Shown here piece by piece: positions 35,371 to 45,081 of a stretch of 64,000 bases of DNA (positions are counted from its first letter, which is position 1; every line of letters starts with the position of its first letter). The stretch comes from Shewanella cutis. Lineage in GTDB: Bacteria; Pseudomonadota; Gammaproteobacteria; Enterobacterales; Shewanellaceae. A program made the translations under genes and the position numbers. Below the pieces are notes generated by a model. It was not told where the DNA came from, searched no databases, and saw only the letters and a list, made by a program, of their open reading frames with translations. The DNA is taken from the NCBI RefSeq assembly GCF_022410515.1, contig NZ_JACSDI010000019.1, forward strand, positions 1 through 64,000, given 5' to 3'.

Positions 35371-36930
35371 CTAAGGCATTGCTGGGAAAGTGAATGAGCT
35401 ACCGATACCCAATGGCAGGCCTATTGCCCAATATGCCAATAAGAAACCGCTCCAAAGCAGTATAAAACTGATTGAAAACGGCAGCATCAGCGCTACTAAG
35501 GTGCCAATACCTGACTCCTTAACGTATTTTTGGCAAAACACCACTATCAGCGGAAAATAAGGCATCAGCGGGGTAATGATATTGGTCGATGAGTCGCCCA
35601 CGCGGTAAGCGGCTTGAGTCAAATCGGGCGATACGCCCAGTTCCATTAACATGGGTACCATAATGGCACCAATCAAGGCCCATTTAGCCGACGCCGAGCC
35701 GACTAATAGATTGACGAACGCGGTGAGAAACACAATCCCCACCAAAGTCACACCCATCGGAAGGGCCAATTCTTTCAACGCTAACGCGCCTTTAATCGCC
35801 ATTAATGCGCCTAAATTGGATTGACCAAACGCATAAATAAACTGAGCGCAGAAGAAGGCCATAACGATGTAATAACCCATACCACTCATGGACTTACTCA
35901 TGCCTTGGATAATGGCTCTGTGGTTATTCGCCGTGCCTGCAACATAGCCATAGACTATGCCGGGCACGAGGAAGAACACAAAAATAATCGCCACAATGGA
36001 GCGCATTAAGGGAGCCGAGGCACTGGTTAATGCGCCGTCAGTAGCGCGCCAAGCAGAGTTGTCACCATAGGCGGTGAATACCAATCCTAATGCACACAAC
36101 AACATGGATAGCATGGCAAATCTGAGTCCGCGGCGCTCATGGGGTTGCAGCTCATCAAGCGTAGGTAGCGTGCTAGGATCGCCATTCACCGCAGTGTTTT
36201 TTAGGCGCGGCTCAATCACTTTATCCGTTAAGAACCAGCCAACTAAGATAATTAACACGGCAGAAGCTGACGTAAAGAAGATATTATTCAGTGGGTTAAT
36301 CGTTAATGTTGCGGAAGCTGGGTCGGCCGATAATCTTGCCGCTGCCTGTGTTAAGCCCGCTAACATAGGGTCAAGGCTCGATGGCACACCCACTGTTGCA
36401 GAAAAACCACCGGATACCCCCGCGAACGCCGCAGCAATACCGGCTAGGGGATGACGACCCGCTGCATAGAAGATCACAGCGCCGAGTGGGATAACCAGTA
36501 CATAACCCGCATCAACCGCGACATGGCTAAGAATACCCACGGCGATCAGTACTGGAGTGAGAAGCATCTTGGGCGTAACCGATAAAATTGACCGCAGCCC
36601 TGCATTAATAAAGCCAGTATGCTCAGCAACACCAAGGCCGAGCATGGCAACCAGCACGACACCGAGCGGCGGGAAAGTCACAAAGGTTGAGACAAGTGTT
36701 GAAGTAAAGGCGGTTAATGCGCCGCCTTCGAGCATATTGACGACTTGAATTGGGTTACCCGTTCGGGGATCGATTTCATCAAAACTGACGCCCGATAACC
36801 CCCAAGAGATCAGCCAGACCAAGCCTAGAAATAGTGCAAATAATACCGCCGGATCGGGGAGTTTATTGCCTACGGTTTCGACGCCATTGAGAAATCGCTG
36901 GAATCCAGTGACAGGTTTATGATTTTCCAT
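35371..36930 (-). CDS. AbgT-family transporter
   Basis: This 519-residue inner-membrane protein has 10-12 membrane segments and typical AbgT features: NGVETVGNKLPDPAVLFALF at the N-terminus, PPLGVVLVAMLGLGVAEHTG, SHVAVDAGYVLVIPLGA, AGVSGGFSATV and VGDSSTNIITPLMPYFPLI near the end. Family members import p-aminobenzoyl-glutamate or export antimetabolites. No abgA/abgB hydrolase genes are adjacent, so the substrate is open. AGGAAG lies upstream of the ATG. Confidence 0.88.
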   Translation of the reverse strand: MENHKPVTGFQRFLNGVETVGNKLPDPAVLFALFLGLVWLISWGLSGVSFDEIDPRTGNPIQVVNMLEGGALTAFTSTLVSTFVTFPPLGVVLVAMLGLGVAEHTGFINAGLRSILSVTPKMLLTPVLIAVGILSHVAVDAGYVLVIPLGAVIFYAAGRHPLAGIAAAFAGVSGGFSATVGVPSSLDPMLAGLTQAAARLSADPASATLTINPLNNIFFTSASAVLIILVGWFLTDKVIEPRLKNTAVNGDPSTLPTLDELQPHERRGLRFAMLSMLLCALGLVFTAYGDNSAWRATDGALTSASAPLMRSIVAIIFVFFLVPGIVYGYVAGTANNHRAIIQGMSKSMSGMGYYIVMAFFCAQFIYAFGQSNLGALMAIKGALALKELALPMGVTLVGIVFLTAFVNLLVGSASAKWALIGAIMVPMLMELGVSPDLTQAAYRVGDSSTNIITPLMPYFPLIVVFCQKYVKESGIGTLVALMLPFSISFILLWSGFLLAYWAIGLPLGIGSSFTFPAMP

Positions 36931-37087
36931 AATGAGTGTCGCTTCCTAAAAATGATGATTGTTATGGGTGATTATAAAAACGCAGCATTAATTTAAGCTT
37001 GGTTTAACTAATCGATAAGAAATAAAACACATAAAAATCTACCGCAGCGACGTTAGTGCGGGTTAGTTACAAAATCTACAGACAAAT

Positions 37088-37124
37088 AAAAAGCGCGTGT
37101 TCATCACTGAATCCGCGCTTTTTT
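37088..37124 (-). terminator. Terminator of pckA
   Basis: AAAAAGCGCG at 37088-37097 pairs with CGCGCTTTTT at 37114-37123, with A and T runs flanking both arms. It lies just downstream of the pckA stop on the minus strand. Confidence 0.85.
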
Positions 37125-37172
37125 ACTCAACAATGTGTTTGGTTACATTATCTGAATGAATCCGCTATGCGC

Positions 37173-38714
37173 TTATGCCTTTGGGCCGGCGTTACGGATA
37201 GCATCTGACACTTGGTACTTAGCGAAGTTTTTAGTGAAAGCTGCGGCCAGTTTTTGGGCGTATTCGGCATACAGTGCCTTATCGCTCCAAGTGTTCACTG
37301 GGTTGAGTAGGTTAGTGTCTACACCCGGTACCGCCACTGGCACGGCCAGATTCAGCGTCTCTAAGTGTACGGTTTCAACATCTTTCAACTCACCGCTGAC
37401 AATCGCATCGACAATGGCGCGCGTCGTTGGAATGTCGAAACGTTTACCAATACCGTGTGGGCCGCCAGTCCAGCCAGTGTTCACTAAGTACACTTGGCTA
37501 CCGAATGACTCGATACGCTTCATCAGCAGCTCTGCATACACGCCCGCAGGACGTGGGAAGAAAGGCGCGCCGAAGCAGGTAGAGAAGGTGGACTGAATCG
37601 CAGAAGTTGAACCGATTTCAGTCGAACCGACTTTAGCTGTGTAGCCAGAGAGGAAGTGGTAAGCCGCTTGCTCTTTGCTCAGGATAGAAACCGGTGGTAA
37701 TACGCCAGACACGTCGCAGGTTAAGAACACCACAGCGTGTGGCTCGGCGCCACGGTTGTCTTCTTTACGCTGAGCGATATGCTCGAGTGGGTAAGCCGCA
37801 CGGGTGTTTTCCGTCAGGCTGCTGTCTTTGTAGTTAGGCACGCGGTGCTCGTCCATTACCACGTTTTCCAGCACAGTACCGAAGCGAATCGCATCCCAAA
37901 TCACAGGCTCGTTCTTTTGGCTCAGGTCGATACACTTGGCGTAGCAACCGCCTTCGATGTTGAATACGCCGCCCGGTGCCCAGCCGTGCTCATCGTCACC
38001 GATCAGGAAGCGTTTTGGATCAGCAGACAGGGTGGTTTTACCCGTGCCTGACAGACCGAAGAATAGGGTAGTGTCGCCGTCTTTACCTACGTTAGCCGAG
38101 CAGTGCATTGGCAATACGCCTTGGGCTGGCAGCAGGAAGTTTTGTACAGAGAACATCGACTTCTTCATTTCGCCAGCGTATTTCAGGCCCGCTAGCAACA
38201 CTTTGCGCTCGGCAAAGTTTAAGATCACCGCCGCATCTGAATTGGTACCATCACGCTCAGGAACACAGACGAAGTCTGGCGCGTTGATGATTTGCCATAC
38301 AGGCTTGTCTTGACGGTTAAATTCTTCTGGGATGATAAAAAGGTTGCGGGCGAACAGTTGGTGCCAAGCGTATTGAGTCGTCACGCGCACTGGCTGGTAA
38401 TGTTCTGGATCTGCACCGACTTCGAGGTCAGATACAAACAACTCTTTATCGGCGAGGAATGCTTCTACGCGCGCCCATAATCCTTCAAAAGCACCGGGTT
38501 CAAATGCTTGGTTGACGGGTCCCCATTCGATATCAGCCGCTGAACCGGGTTCTTTAACAATAAAACGATCGCCAGGAGAGCGACCTGTACGGGTACCGGT
38601 TTTGGCAACCAGTGCACCATTGGCGGTTAATTCACCTTCGCCGCGTAGCAGGGCAAATTCGACCAGTTGTGCTGTTGAGGGGTTGTAATGAACGCGGTTT
38701 AATCCATCCGCCAT
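37173..38714 (-). CDS. pckA: Phosphoenolpyruvate carboxykinase (ATP)
   Basis: This 513-residue enzyme converts oxaloacetate and ATP to PEP, CO2 and ADP, the entry step of gluconeogenesis. Features are RTGRSPGDRFIV near 42, the P-loop GLSGTGKTTLSADPKR near 222, the second phosphate/metal motif LIGDDEHGW and a closing region typical of the ATP form. GGAG precedes the ATG. A CRP-like site lies about 132 bp upstream, consistent with induction when cells grow on organic acids. Confidence 0.95.
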   Translation of the reverse strand: MADGLNRVHYNPSTAQLVEFALLRGEGELTANGALVAKTGTRTGRSPGDRFIVKEPGSAADIEWGPVNQAFEPGAFEGLWARVEAFLADKELFVSDLEVGADPEHYQPVRVTTQYAWHQLFARNLFIIPEEFNRQDKPVWQIINAPDFVCVPERDGTNSDAAVILNFAERKVLLAGLKYAGEMKKSMFSVQNFLLPAQGVLPMHCSANVGKDGDTTLFFGLSGTGKTTLSADPKRFLIGDDEHGWAPGGVFNIEGGCYAKCIDLSQKNEPVIWDAIRFGTVLENVVMDEHRVPNYKDSSLTENTRAAYPLEHIAQRKEDNRGAEPHAVVFLTCDVSGVLPPVSILSKEQAAYHFLSGYTAKVGSTEIGSTSAIQSTFSTCFGAPFFPRPAGVYAELLMKRIESFGSQVYLVNTGWTGGPHGIGKRFDIPTTRAIVDAIVSGELKDVETVHLETLNLAVPVAVPGVDTNLLNPVNTWSDKALYAEYAQKLAAAFTKNFAKYQVSDAIRNAGPKA

Positions 38715-38845
38715 AGTGAGGTCTCCATTGACTTGTATTTGTAAGGTTATTTTTTTATCGATCGTCTGCCGATTTTGCTTTTATTTATCGCCCGAGGCGT
38801 GCTAGGGGACAAAGTGTGCCGATTGTATCCTATCCACGGCTAAAG

Positions 38846-38861
38846 TGTGAGCTGGATCATT
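38846..38861. promoter_or_regulatory. CRP-like site upstream of pckA
   Basis: TGTGAGCTGGATCATT matches TGTGA-N6-TCACA in the first half and in TCA of the second, with consensus-like CT-GATCA in the middle. Cyclic-AMP control of pckA is known in enteric bacteria; here it is inferred. Confidence 0.45.
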
Positions 38862-38871
38862 GAGGCGGTAC

Positions 38872-38896
38872 AAAAAAGGGCACCAGAGGTGCCCTT
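38872..38896 (-). terminator. Terminator of hslO
   Basis: AAGGGCACC at 38876-38884 pairs exactly with GGTGCCCTT at 38888-38896 around AGA. The A-run at 38872-38877 gives a T-run on the minus strand. Confidence 0.88.
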
Positions 38897-38914
38897 CTAA
38901 CAGTAAACGATTAC

Positions 38915-39775
38915 TTACTGCTGAGTATTTGAAGCTGTGCCATTGGCATAAATTGATGCGATATCAATACCATCGAATACGTACTTGGCATTGCAGTATT
39001 CACAACCCATTTCGACTTTACCGTCTTCCGCAAGAATGGCTTCCACTTCGGCTTGATCAATCGTTTTAATGGCGGCTGCACTGCGCTCGCGTGAGCAAGT
39101 GCATTTAAAGCTGACTTCGATGGGATCAAACAGACGTACTTCTTCTTGGTGATAGAGGCGGTGTAATACGTCCTGTGCTTCTAGCGTAAATAACTCTTGT
39201 GCTTTAATGGTGGCGGTTAACTGAGATAAATGCTCAAAGTCGGCATTGTGATCTTCTTGGCTAGGTAAAATTTGCAAGAACATGCCTGCCGCTTGTTTAC
39301 CGTCGGCAAATAACCACAGTGCAGTAGGTAATTGCTCTGATTGGTTAAAGTAGTCTTCAACACAGGCAGCTAAGGTTGGCTTGTCGAGGGCGACCACACC
39401 TTGGTAACGCTCGCCTTCATCGGGCGTTAGGGTGATAACCATATAACCTTGACCAAAGAGATCGGCAAGGCTGGCATTGTCGGCCAACTCGCCATCCCAG
39501 CGTGCTATGCCACGAAGCTGCTGCAGATTGTTGCCATTGATTACCGCCAGCGATACAGGACCATTACCTTGCAACTGCACGCTAATATCACCGCTAAATT
39601 TTAGGGTAGCGGTTAATAAAGAGGTTGCCGCCAGTAATTCGCCCAGCAGGATTTGCAGCACGGGAGGATAGGCATGTGAACCAATTACCTGTTGATAGCA
39701 GTTTTGCAATTGTACAAGCTCACCACGCACATCGGCATTATCGAACAGGTAGCGGTGTAAAATATCTTGGGTCAT
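38915..39775 (-). CDS. hslO: Redox-regulated chaperone Hsp33
   Basis: This 286-residue cytoplasmic holdase is switched on when its zinc centre is oxidised. The C-terminal Cys motif is complete: CTC near 230 and CEYC near 265, the four zinc ligands. The N-terminus LHRYLFDNADVRGELVQL matches the family. I choose ATG 39775 (MTQDILHR) over GTG 39787, which adds only four residues. hslR lies 25 bp upstream on the same strand, forming the usual hslR-hslO pair. Confidence 0.94.
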   Translation of the reverse strand: MTQDILHRYLFDNADVRGELVQLQNCYQQVIGSHAYPPVLQILLGELLAATSLLTATLKFSGDISVQLQGNGPVSLAVINGNNLQQLRGIARWDGELADNASLADLFGQGYMVITLTPDEGERYQGVVALDKPTLAACVEDYFNQSEQLPTALWLFADGKQAAGMFLQILPSQEDHNADFEHLSQLTATIKAQELFTLEAQDVLHRLYHQEEVRLFDPIEVSFKCTCSRERSAAAIKTIDQAEVEAILAEDGKVEMGCEYCNAKYVFDGIDIASIYANGTASNTQQ

Positions 39776-39800
39776 CTTGTGTCTCACTGTTAGGTAACTT

Positions 39801-40199
39801 TTAGAATTCTTTAAAACGGATAAGCTCTCGTCGCTGTTTTTTATCCGGTTTGCGGTCTGGCGCAGGATTATTCAGTATGTTTAATCGTCTGGCTTCGGCG
39901 TTTAGCGCGCGTTTAGCGGCGCTGGCGGCCGTTTCTTCGTACAATTCCTGCGCGATTGATGCACTTTGGCGCACTTCAGATAATTTTTTTATGACGATCT
40001 CTTTATCGTCATAACCTTGTCGTATTTTAAGGACGGCACCTATCTCAGCATTCTTACTAGATTTGGTGCGCGCACCGTTGTAATGTACTTTGCCGCCGTT
40101 GATCATTTCTTTGGCTATGGCTCGGGTTTTATAAAAACGTGCGGCCCATAACCATTTATCGAGTCGAACGCTGCCACTGTCGTCTGAACTTTGTGTCAT
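39801..40199 (-). CDS. hslR: Heat shock protein Hsp15 (S4-domain, ribosome recycling)
   Basis: This 132-residue basic protein has an N-terminal S4 RNA-binding domain (RLDKWLWAARFYKTRAIAKE, then GGKVHYNGARTKSS) and a Lys/Arg-rich tail (DKKQRRELIRFKEF). Hsp15 binds 50S subunits carrying a stalled nascent chain. I choose ATG 40199 with GGAG seven bases upstream, since the longer reading from 40268 adds an unrelated N-terminus. It is divergent from gspC. Confidence 0.92.
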   Translation of the reverse strand: MTQSSDDSGSVRLDKWLWAARFYKTRAIAKEMINGGKVHYNGARTKSSKNAEIGAVLKIRQGYDDKEIVIKKLSEVRQSASIAQELYEETAASAAKRALNAEARRLNILNNPAPDRKPDKKQRRELIRFKEF

Positions 40200-40450
40200 A
40201 GTGTCTCCAAGATAAAAGATCGATGAGTTCACATGCTGAGTAATAAAATGCCTAAGTCGCATTGCCATTATGTTAAAGGGTGGTGCGCTTCACACCCTTT
40301 TTAGGCGGGCAAAGTTAGCATAAATGGCCGATTTTCGCCAATTGCAATACTGTTATGGGGTTGTTGCCAAATGCGGCCTAGGTTAGCATGTGGCGAACAT
40401 TATAATTTTTATAATCAGAACAGAGACCTGTATTGAGGGTCCACATAAAT

Positions 40451-41377
40451 ATGGATTTATTAGATAAAGTTATCGCAAAAGCTGCAGGTATTCCGCATAA
40501 GCCATTGAGCCAAGTCGTTTTCTGGTGTGGTTTTATCCTAAGTATACTCTTAGCTGCGCAAATTACATGGAAGCTCGTACCTACCTCATCTTCTCCTACG
40601 GCTTGGTCTCCTTCAGCGGTGACTACGACGGGTAAAGGGGCTGGGCAAATCGATCTCGATGGATTACAGCAACTTGCGCTTTTTGGTCGAGCCGACGCTA
40701 AGGCGGACAAACCTAAAGCCGAAGTGGTTGAAACCGTCACCGATGCACCTAAAACCTCCTTATCTATCCAACTGACGGGTGTTGTGGCATCCACCGCCGA
40801 TCAAAAAGGTTTGGCGATTATCGAATCCAGTGGCAGCCAAGAAACCTACAGCTTGGGCGATAAAATTAAGGGGACTTCCGCCTCGTTAAAGGAAGTCTAT
40901 GCTGACCGCATTATCATTACCAACGCGGGTCGCTATGAGACCCTGATGCTTGATGGTTTGGTTTACACCAGCCAAAGTCCTGCGAATCAGCAATTACAAA
41001 AGGCCAAGAGCGGAAAACCTGAAGTCGTTAGCCGAGTAGATCAACGCAAGAATGCTGAAATCTCCCAAGAGCTGGCCGAATCCCGCAGTGAACTCTTAGC
41101 CGATCCCAGCAAAATCACCGACTACATTGCGATTTCACCCGTTAGGCAGGGAGAAACCGTTGCCGGGTATCGCCTCAATCCAGGCAAAGATGCGAACCTA
41201 TTTAAGCAAGCGGGTTTTAAGCCCAATGACCTTGCAAAATCGATTAATGGATACGACCTGACCGTAATGAGTCAGGCGTTAGAAATGATGAGCCAATTAC
41301 CTGAATTAACTGAAGTTTCTATTATGGTTGAACGGGAAGGACAATTGGTTGAAATCATGTTTAGTTTGCCGCAATAA
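40451..41377 (+). CDS. gspC: Type II secretion protein GspC
   Basis: This 308-residue inner-membrane protein links the inner platform to the secretin. One membrane helix lies at about 25-43 (FWCGFILSILLAAQITW). The HR domain follows at about 105-175 (SIQLTGVVASTADQKGLAII), then a C-terminal PDZ domain (about 215-308, GYRLNPGKDANLFKQAGFKP). ATG 40451 is preferred over a TTG at 40433, as AGGG lies a suitable distance upstream. Two TATAAT hexamers at 40401 and 40410 are candidate -10 boxes. It is the first gene of gspC-N. Confidence 0.93.
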   Translation: MDLLDKVIAKAAGIPHKPLSQVVFWCGFILSILLAAQITWKLVPTSSSPTAWSPSAVTTTGKGAGQIDLDGLQQLALFGRADAKADKPKAEVVETVTDAPKTSLSIQLTGVVASTADQKGLAIIESSGSQETYSLGDKIKGTSASLKEVYADRIIITNAGRYETLMLDGLVYTSQSPANQQLQKAKSGKPEVVSRVDQRKNAEISQELAESRSELLADPSKITDYIAISPVRQGETVAGYRLNPGKDANLFKQAGFKPNDLAKSINGYDLTVMSQALEMMSQLPELTEVSIMVEREGQLVEIMFSLPQ

Positions 41378-41401
41378 CACGCGTTAGGGGAAAGAAAAAT
41401 A

Positions 41402-43516
41402 ATGAATAACAAACGGATTCGACGCAAACTGATTGCTGGAGTTGTGGCGGGCGCCACCATGCTGACCTCGCAATTTGTTTGGTCTGAACAATATGCGGCC
41501 AACTTTAAGGGCACAGATATTCAAGAATTTATCAATATTGTTGGTAAAAACCTGAATAAAACCATCATTGTTGACCCAACAATTCGCGGCAAGATCAACG
41601 TGCGCAGTTACGATCTGCTTAACGATGAGCAGTATTACCAATTCTTCCTCAACGTGCTGCAAGTGTACGGTTATGCCATCGTCGAGATGGAAAACAACGT
41701 CATCAAGGTTATCAAAGACAAAGATGCGAAAACCGCGGCGATTCGTGTTGCTAATGACAACGATCCTGGTCTGGGTGATGAAATGGTTACCCGTATCGTG
41801 GCGCTGTATAACACTGAGGCTAAGCAATTAGCGCCGTTATTACGTCAGTTAAACGATAACGCCGGTGGTGGTAACGTTGTTAACTACGACCCTTCAAACG
41901 TGCTGATGCTGTCAGGTCGCGCTGCGGTCGTAAACAAGCTAGTGGAAATCATTCGCCGAGTCGATAAACAGGGCGATACCTCTGTACAAGTGGTGCCGCT
42001 CGAATATGCCTCTGCCGGTGAAATGGTGCGAATTATTGATACTCTTTACCGCGCAACAGCTAACCAATCGCAGCTTCCCGGCCAAGCGCCAAAAGTGGTG
42101 GCCGATGAGCGGATTAACGCAGTGGTGGTCAGTGGTGACGAAAAGAGCCGCCAACGAGTGGTTGAGTTGATCCACCGTCTCGATGCTGAGCAAGCCAGCA
42201 CCGGCAATACCAAGGTACGTTATTTACGTTATGCCAAGGCGGAAGACTTAGTCGAAGTGCTAACTGGTTTCGCTCAAAAGTTGGAGGGCGAAAAAGATCC
42301 GAGCGCTCAAGCGGGTGGTGGCAGCAAACGCCGCAATGAAATCAATATCATGGCCCACACCGACACCAACGCGTTAGTGATCAGTGCCGAGCCAGATCAA
42401 ATGCGCACCATTGAGAGCGTCATCAATCAACTCGATATTCGTCGTGCTCAGGTACTTGTAGAAGCCATTATCGTAGAAGTCGCCGAAGGCGATAACGTGG
42501 GCTTTGGGGTGCAATGGGCCGCAAAAGCCGGTGGTGGTACTCAGTTCAATAACTTAGGCCCAACCATTGGTGAGATTGGCGCGGGTATTTGGCAAGCGCA
42601 AGATAAAGAAGGTACCTACATTACCAACCCGAGCACGGGTGAGGTGATTGGCCAAAACCCTAAAACCAAAGGTGATGTGACCCTATTGGCGCAGGCCTTA
42701 GGTAAAGTGAATGGTATGGCGTGGGGCGTCGCCATGGGTGACTTTGGTGCCTTAGTACAAGCTGTGTCGGCTGATACCAATTCAAACGTACTGGCAACAC
42801 CTTCGATTACCACTTTAGATAACCAAGAAGCGTCTTTCATTGTCGGTGATGAAGTGCCTATTCTGACAGGCTCTACCGCCAGCTCAAACAACAGTAACCC
42901 ATTCCAAACCGTTGAGCGTAAAGAGGTTGGGGTGAAGTTAAAAGTGGTGCCACAGATTAACGAAGGCAACGCGGTTAAACTCGCCATTGAGCAGGAAGTC
43001 TCCGGCGTGAACGGTAACACAGGGGTGGATATTTCCTTCGCAACTCGTCGGTTAACCACCACAGTGATGGCCGATTCGGGTCAAATCGTGGTACTCGGTG
43101 GTTTGATTAACGAAGAAGTCCAAGAAAGTATCCAGAAAGTGCCATTCCTTGGTGATATTCCGGTACTTGGACACTTATTCAAATCCTCTTCCAGTAAGAA
43201 GACCAAGAAAAACCTGATGATCTTTATCAAGCCCACCATTATCCGTGATGGTGTGACGATGGAGGGGATCGCGGGACGCAAATATAACTATTTCAGAGCG
43301 TTGCAGCTTGAACAGCAAGAGCGTGGTGTCAATCTAATGCCAGATACTAAAGTGCCGGTTTTAGATGAGTGGAACCAGTCTGAGTACTTGCCACCGGAAG
43401 TGAACGATATTTTAGAGCGTTACAAAGAAGGCAAAGGGCTAGAGACTCAGATGCGTAAAACTGACCCGACCCTCAAGTCGTTGGATGAAAACAAAAACAA
43501 AGATAAAACACAATGA
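41402..43516 (+). CDS. gspD: Type II secretion outer-membrane secretin GspD
   Basis: This 704-residue protein forms the outer-membrane channel. The signal peptide is about 1-28. N0 starts at YAANFKGTDIQEFINIVGKN, followed by N1-N3 repeats, and the secretin core includes RRAQVLVEAIIVEVAEGD, NVLATPSITTLDNQEA and SGQIVVLGGLINEE. The Lys/Asp-rich tail may bind a pilotin, although no pilotin gene is seen here. GGGGAAAG precedes the start. Its stop overlaps gspE by four bases (ATGA). Confidence 0.96.
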   Translation: MNNKRIRRKLIAGVVAGATMLTSQFVWSEQYAANFKGTDIQEFINIVGKNLNKTIIVDPTIRGKINVRSYDLLNDEQYYQFFLNVLQVYGYAIVEMENNVIKVIKDKDAKTAAIRVANDNDPGLGDEMVTRIVALYNTEAKQLAPLLRQLNDNAGGGNVVNYDPSNVLMLSGRAAVVNKLVEIIRRVDKQGDTSVQVVPLEYASAGEMVRIIDTLYRATANQSQLPGQAPKVVADERINAVVVSGDEKSRQRVVELIHRLDAEQASTGNTKVRYLRYAKAEDLVEVLTGFAQKLEGEKDPSAQAGGGSKRRNEINIMAHTDTNALVISAEPDQMRTIESVINQLDIRRAQVLVEAIIVEVAEGDNVGFGVQWAAKAGGGTQFNNLGPTIGEIGAGIWQAQDKEGTYITNPSTGEVIGQNPKTKGDVTLLAQALGKVNGMAWGVAMGDFGALVQAVSADTNSNVLATPSITTLDNQEASFIVGDEVPILTGSTASSNNSNPFQTVERKEVGVKLKVVPQINEGNAVKLAIEQEVSGVNGNTGVDISFATRRLTTTVMADSGQIVVLGGLINEEVQESIQKVPFLGDIPVLGHLFKSSSSKKTKKNLMIFIKPTIIRDGVTMEGIAGRKYNYFRALQLEQQERGVNLMPDTKVPVLDEWNQSEYLPPEVNDILERYKEGKGLETQMRKTDPTLKSLDENKNKDKTQ

Positions 43517-45078
43517 GTGAAATACAAGTATCCCAAGTCGAGGATTTAAGCTTAGTTTCCAATGAACTAGGTCTTGAAGCCGAAGGTGATGAGGTATTTC
43601 GCTCCAGCAGCAAAGAGCGTTTACCTTTTGCCTTTGCCCATCGCCATCAGGTGATTTTAGCCTATGGCGATGATGGTGCCTTGAAGCTGTTTTATACCGC
43701 CCATACCCCATTAGCGGCGATGCTAGAGGCACGCCGCTATTCAGGGGTGGATTTGCCTTTGGTGTTGCTCGAACCGAATAAGTTTGAGGTCAAACTCACT
43801 CAGGCATACCAAGCTAATTCCTCCGAAGCGCAGCAGCTGATGGAAGATATTGGCAATGAGATGGATTTATTCACCCTCGCTGAAGAGTTACCACAAACCG
43901 AAGACCTGCTCGAAGGTGATGATGATGCCCCGATCATTAAGCTGATTAACGCGCTGTTATCTGAGGCGATTAAAGAAGAAGCCTCGGATATTCATATCGA
44001 AACCTATGAGAAGCAACTGGTTGTACGATTCCGCATCGACGGCGTGCTCAAAGAAGTGCTCAAGCCAAACCGTAAACTGTCATCTTTATTGGTGTCGCGG
44101 ATTAAGGTGATGGCACGCCTCGATATCGCCGAGAAGCGTGTTCCTCAAGATGGTCGCATTTCGTTGCGGATTGCGGGCCGCGCGGTGGATGTGCGGGTAT
44201 CGACCATGCCATCGAGCCACGGTGAGCGGGTAGTGCTGCGTTTGCTCGATAAAAACGCCGGTAATCTGGATTTAAAACAACTGGGTATGACGGACAGTAT
44301 TCGAGCCAAGTTCGATGAGCTTATTCGCCGTCCCCACGGCATTATCTTGGTAACTGGTCCTACGGGTTCGGGTAAGAGTACCACGCTGTATGCCGGGCTT
44401 ACAGAGATTAACTCTAAAGATACCAATATCTTAACCGTTGAAGACCCCATCGAATATGAATTAGAAGGCATTGGCCAAACTCAAGTTAACACTAAGGCGG
44501 ATATGACCTTCGCCCGTGGTCTACGGGCGATTTTGCGTCAAGACCCCGATGTGGTGATGATTGGGGAAATCCGTGACCTTGAAACTGCCCAAATTGCAGT
44601 GCAGGCATCTTTGACCGGCCACTTAGTGATTTCGACTCTCCACACCAACACCGCTTCGGGCGCGATTACCCGTTTGCAGGATATGGGCGTAGAGCCTTTC
44701 TTAGTCTCATCAAGTTTGCTCGGGGTATTGGCACAACGTTTAATCCGTACCCTCTGTCCAAAATGTAAGACAGAGCATGTGCCCGATGAGCGTGAACGTG
44801 AGCTGCTGGGTATTACTGCAGATGATCATCGGCATATTTATCGCGCCAACGGTTGTAAAGCCTGTGGCAATAGCGGTTACCGTGGTCGTACGGGCATCCA
44901 CGAGCTATTGCTGGTTGATGATAATGTACGCGAGCTTATTCACGGTGGCCGTGGCGAACTGGCGATTGAGAAATATATCCGTCAATCGGTGCCAAGTATC
45001 CGCCACGATGGTATGAGCAAGGTGCTCTCAGGTATCACCACTCTGGAAGAAGTCCTAAGGGTGACCCGCGAGGAGTAA
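43513..45078 (+). CDS. gspE: Type II secretion ATPase GspE
   Basis: This 521-residue cytoplasmic ATPase powers pseudopilus assembly. Walker A is GPTGSGKSTT near residue 282, the Walker B region is DPDVVMIGEIRD near 346, and the Asp and His boxes lie around them. The zinc-binding tetracysteine motif is present as CPKC and CKAC, near 416 and 455. The N1E-like N-terminal domain binds GspL. Its ATG overlaps the gspD stop, indicating translational coupling; gspF starts three bases after it ends. Confidence 0.96.
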   Translation: MSEIQVSQVEDLSLVSNELGLEAEGDEVFRSSSKERLPFAFAHRHQVILAYGDDGALKLFYTAHTPLAAMLEARRYSGVDLPLVLLEPNKFEVKLTQAYQANSSEAQQLMEDIGNEMDLFTLAEELPQTEDLLEGDDDAPIIKLINALLSEAIKEEASDIHIETYEKQLVVRFRIDGVLKEVLKPNRKLSSLLVSRIKVMARLDIAEKRVPQDGRISLRIAGRAVDVRVSTMPSSHGERVVLRLLDKNAGNLDLKQLGMTDSIRAKFDELIRRPHGIILVTGPTGSGKSTTLYAGLTEINSKDTNILTVEDPIEYELEGIGQTQVNTKADMTFARGLRAILRQDPDVVMIGEIRDLETAQIAVQASLTGHLVISTLHTNTASGAITRLQDMGVEPFLVSSSLLGVLAQRLIRTLCPKCKTEHVPDERERELLGITADDHRHIYRANGCKACGNSGYRGRTGIHELLLVDDNVRELIHGGRGELAIEKYIRQSVPSIRHDGMSKVLSGITTLEEVLRVTREE

Positions 45079-45081
45079 GCT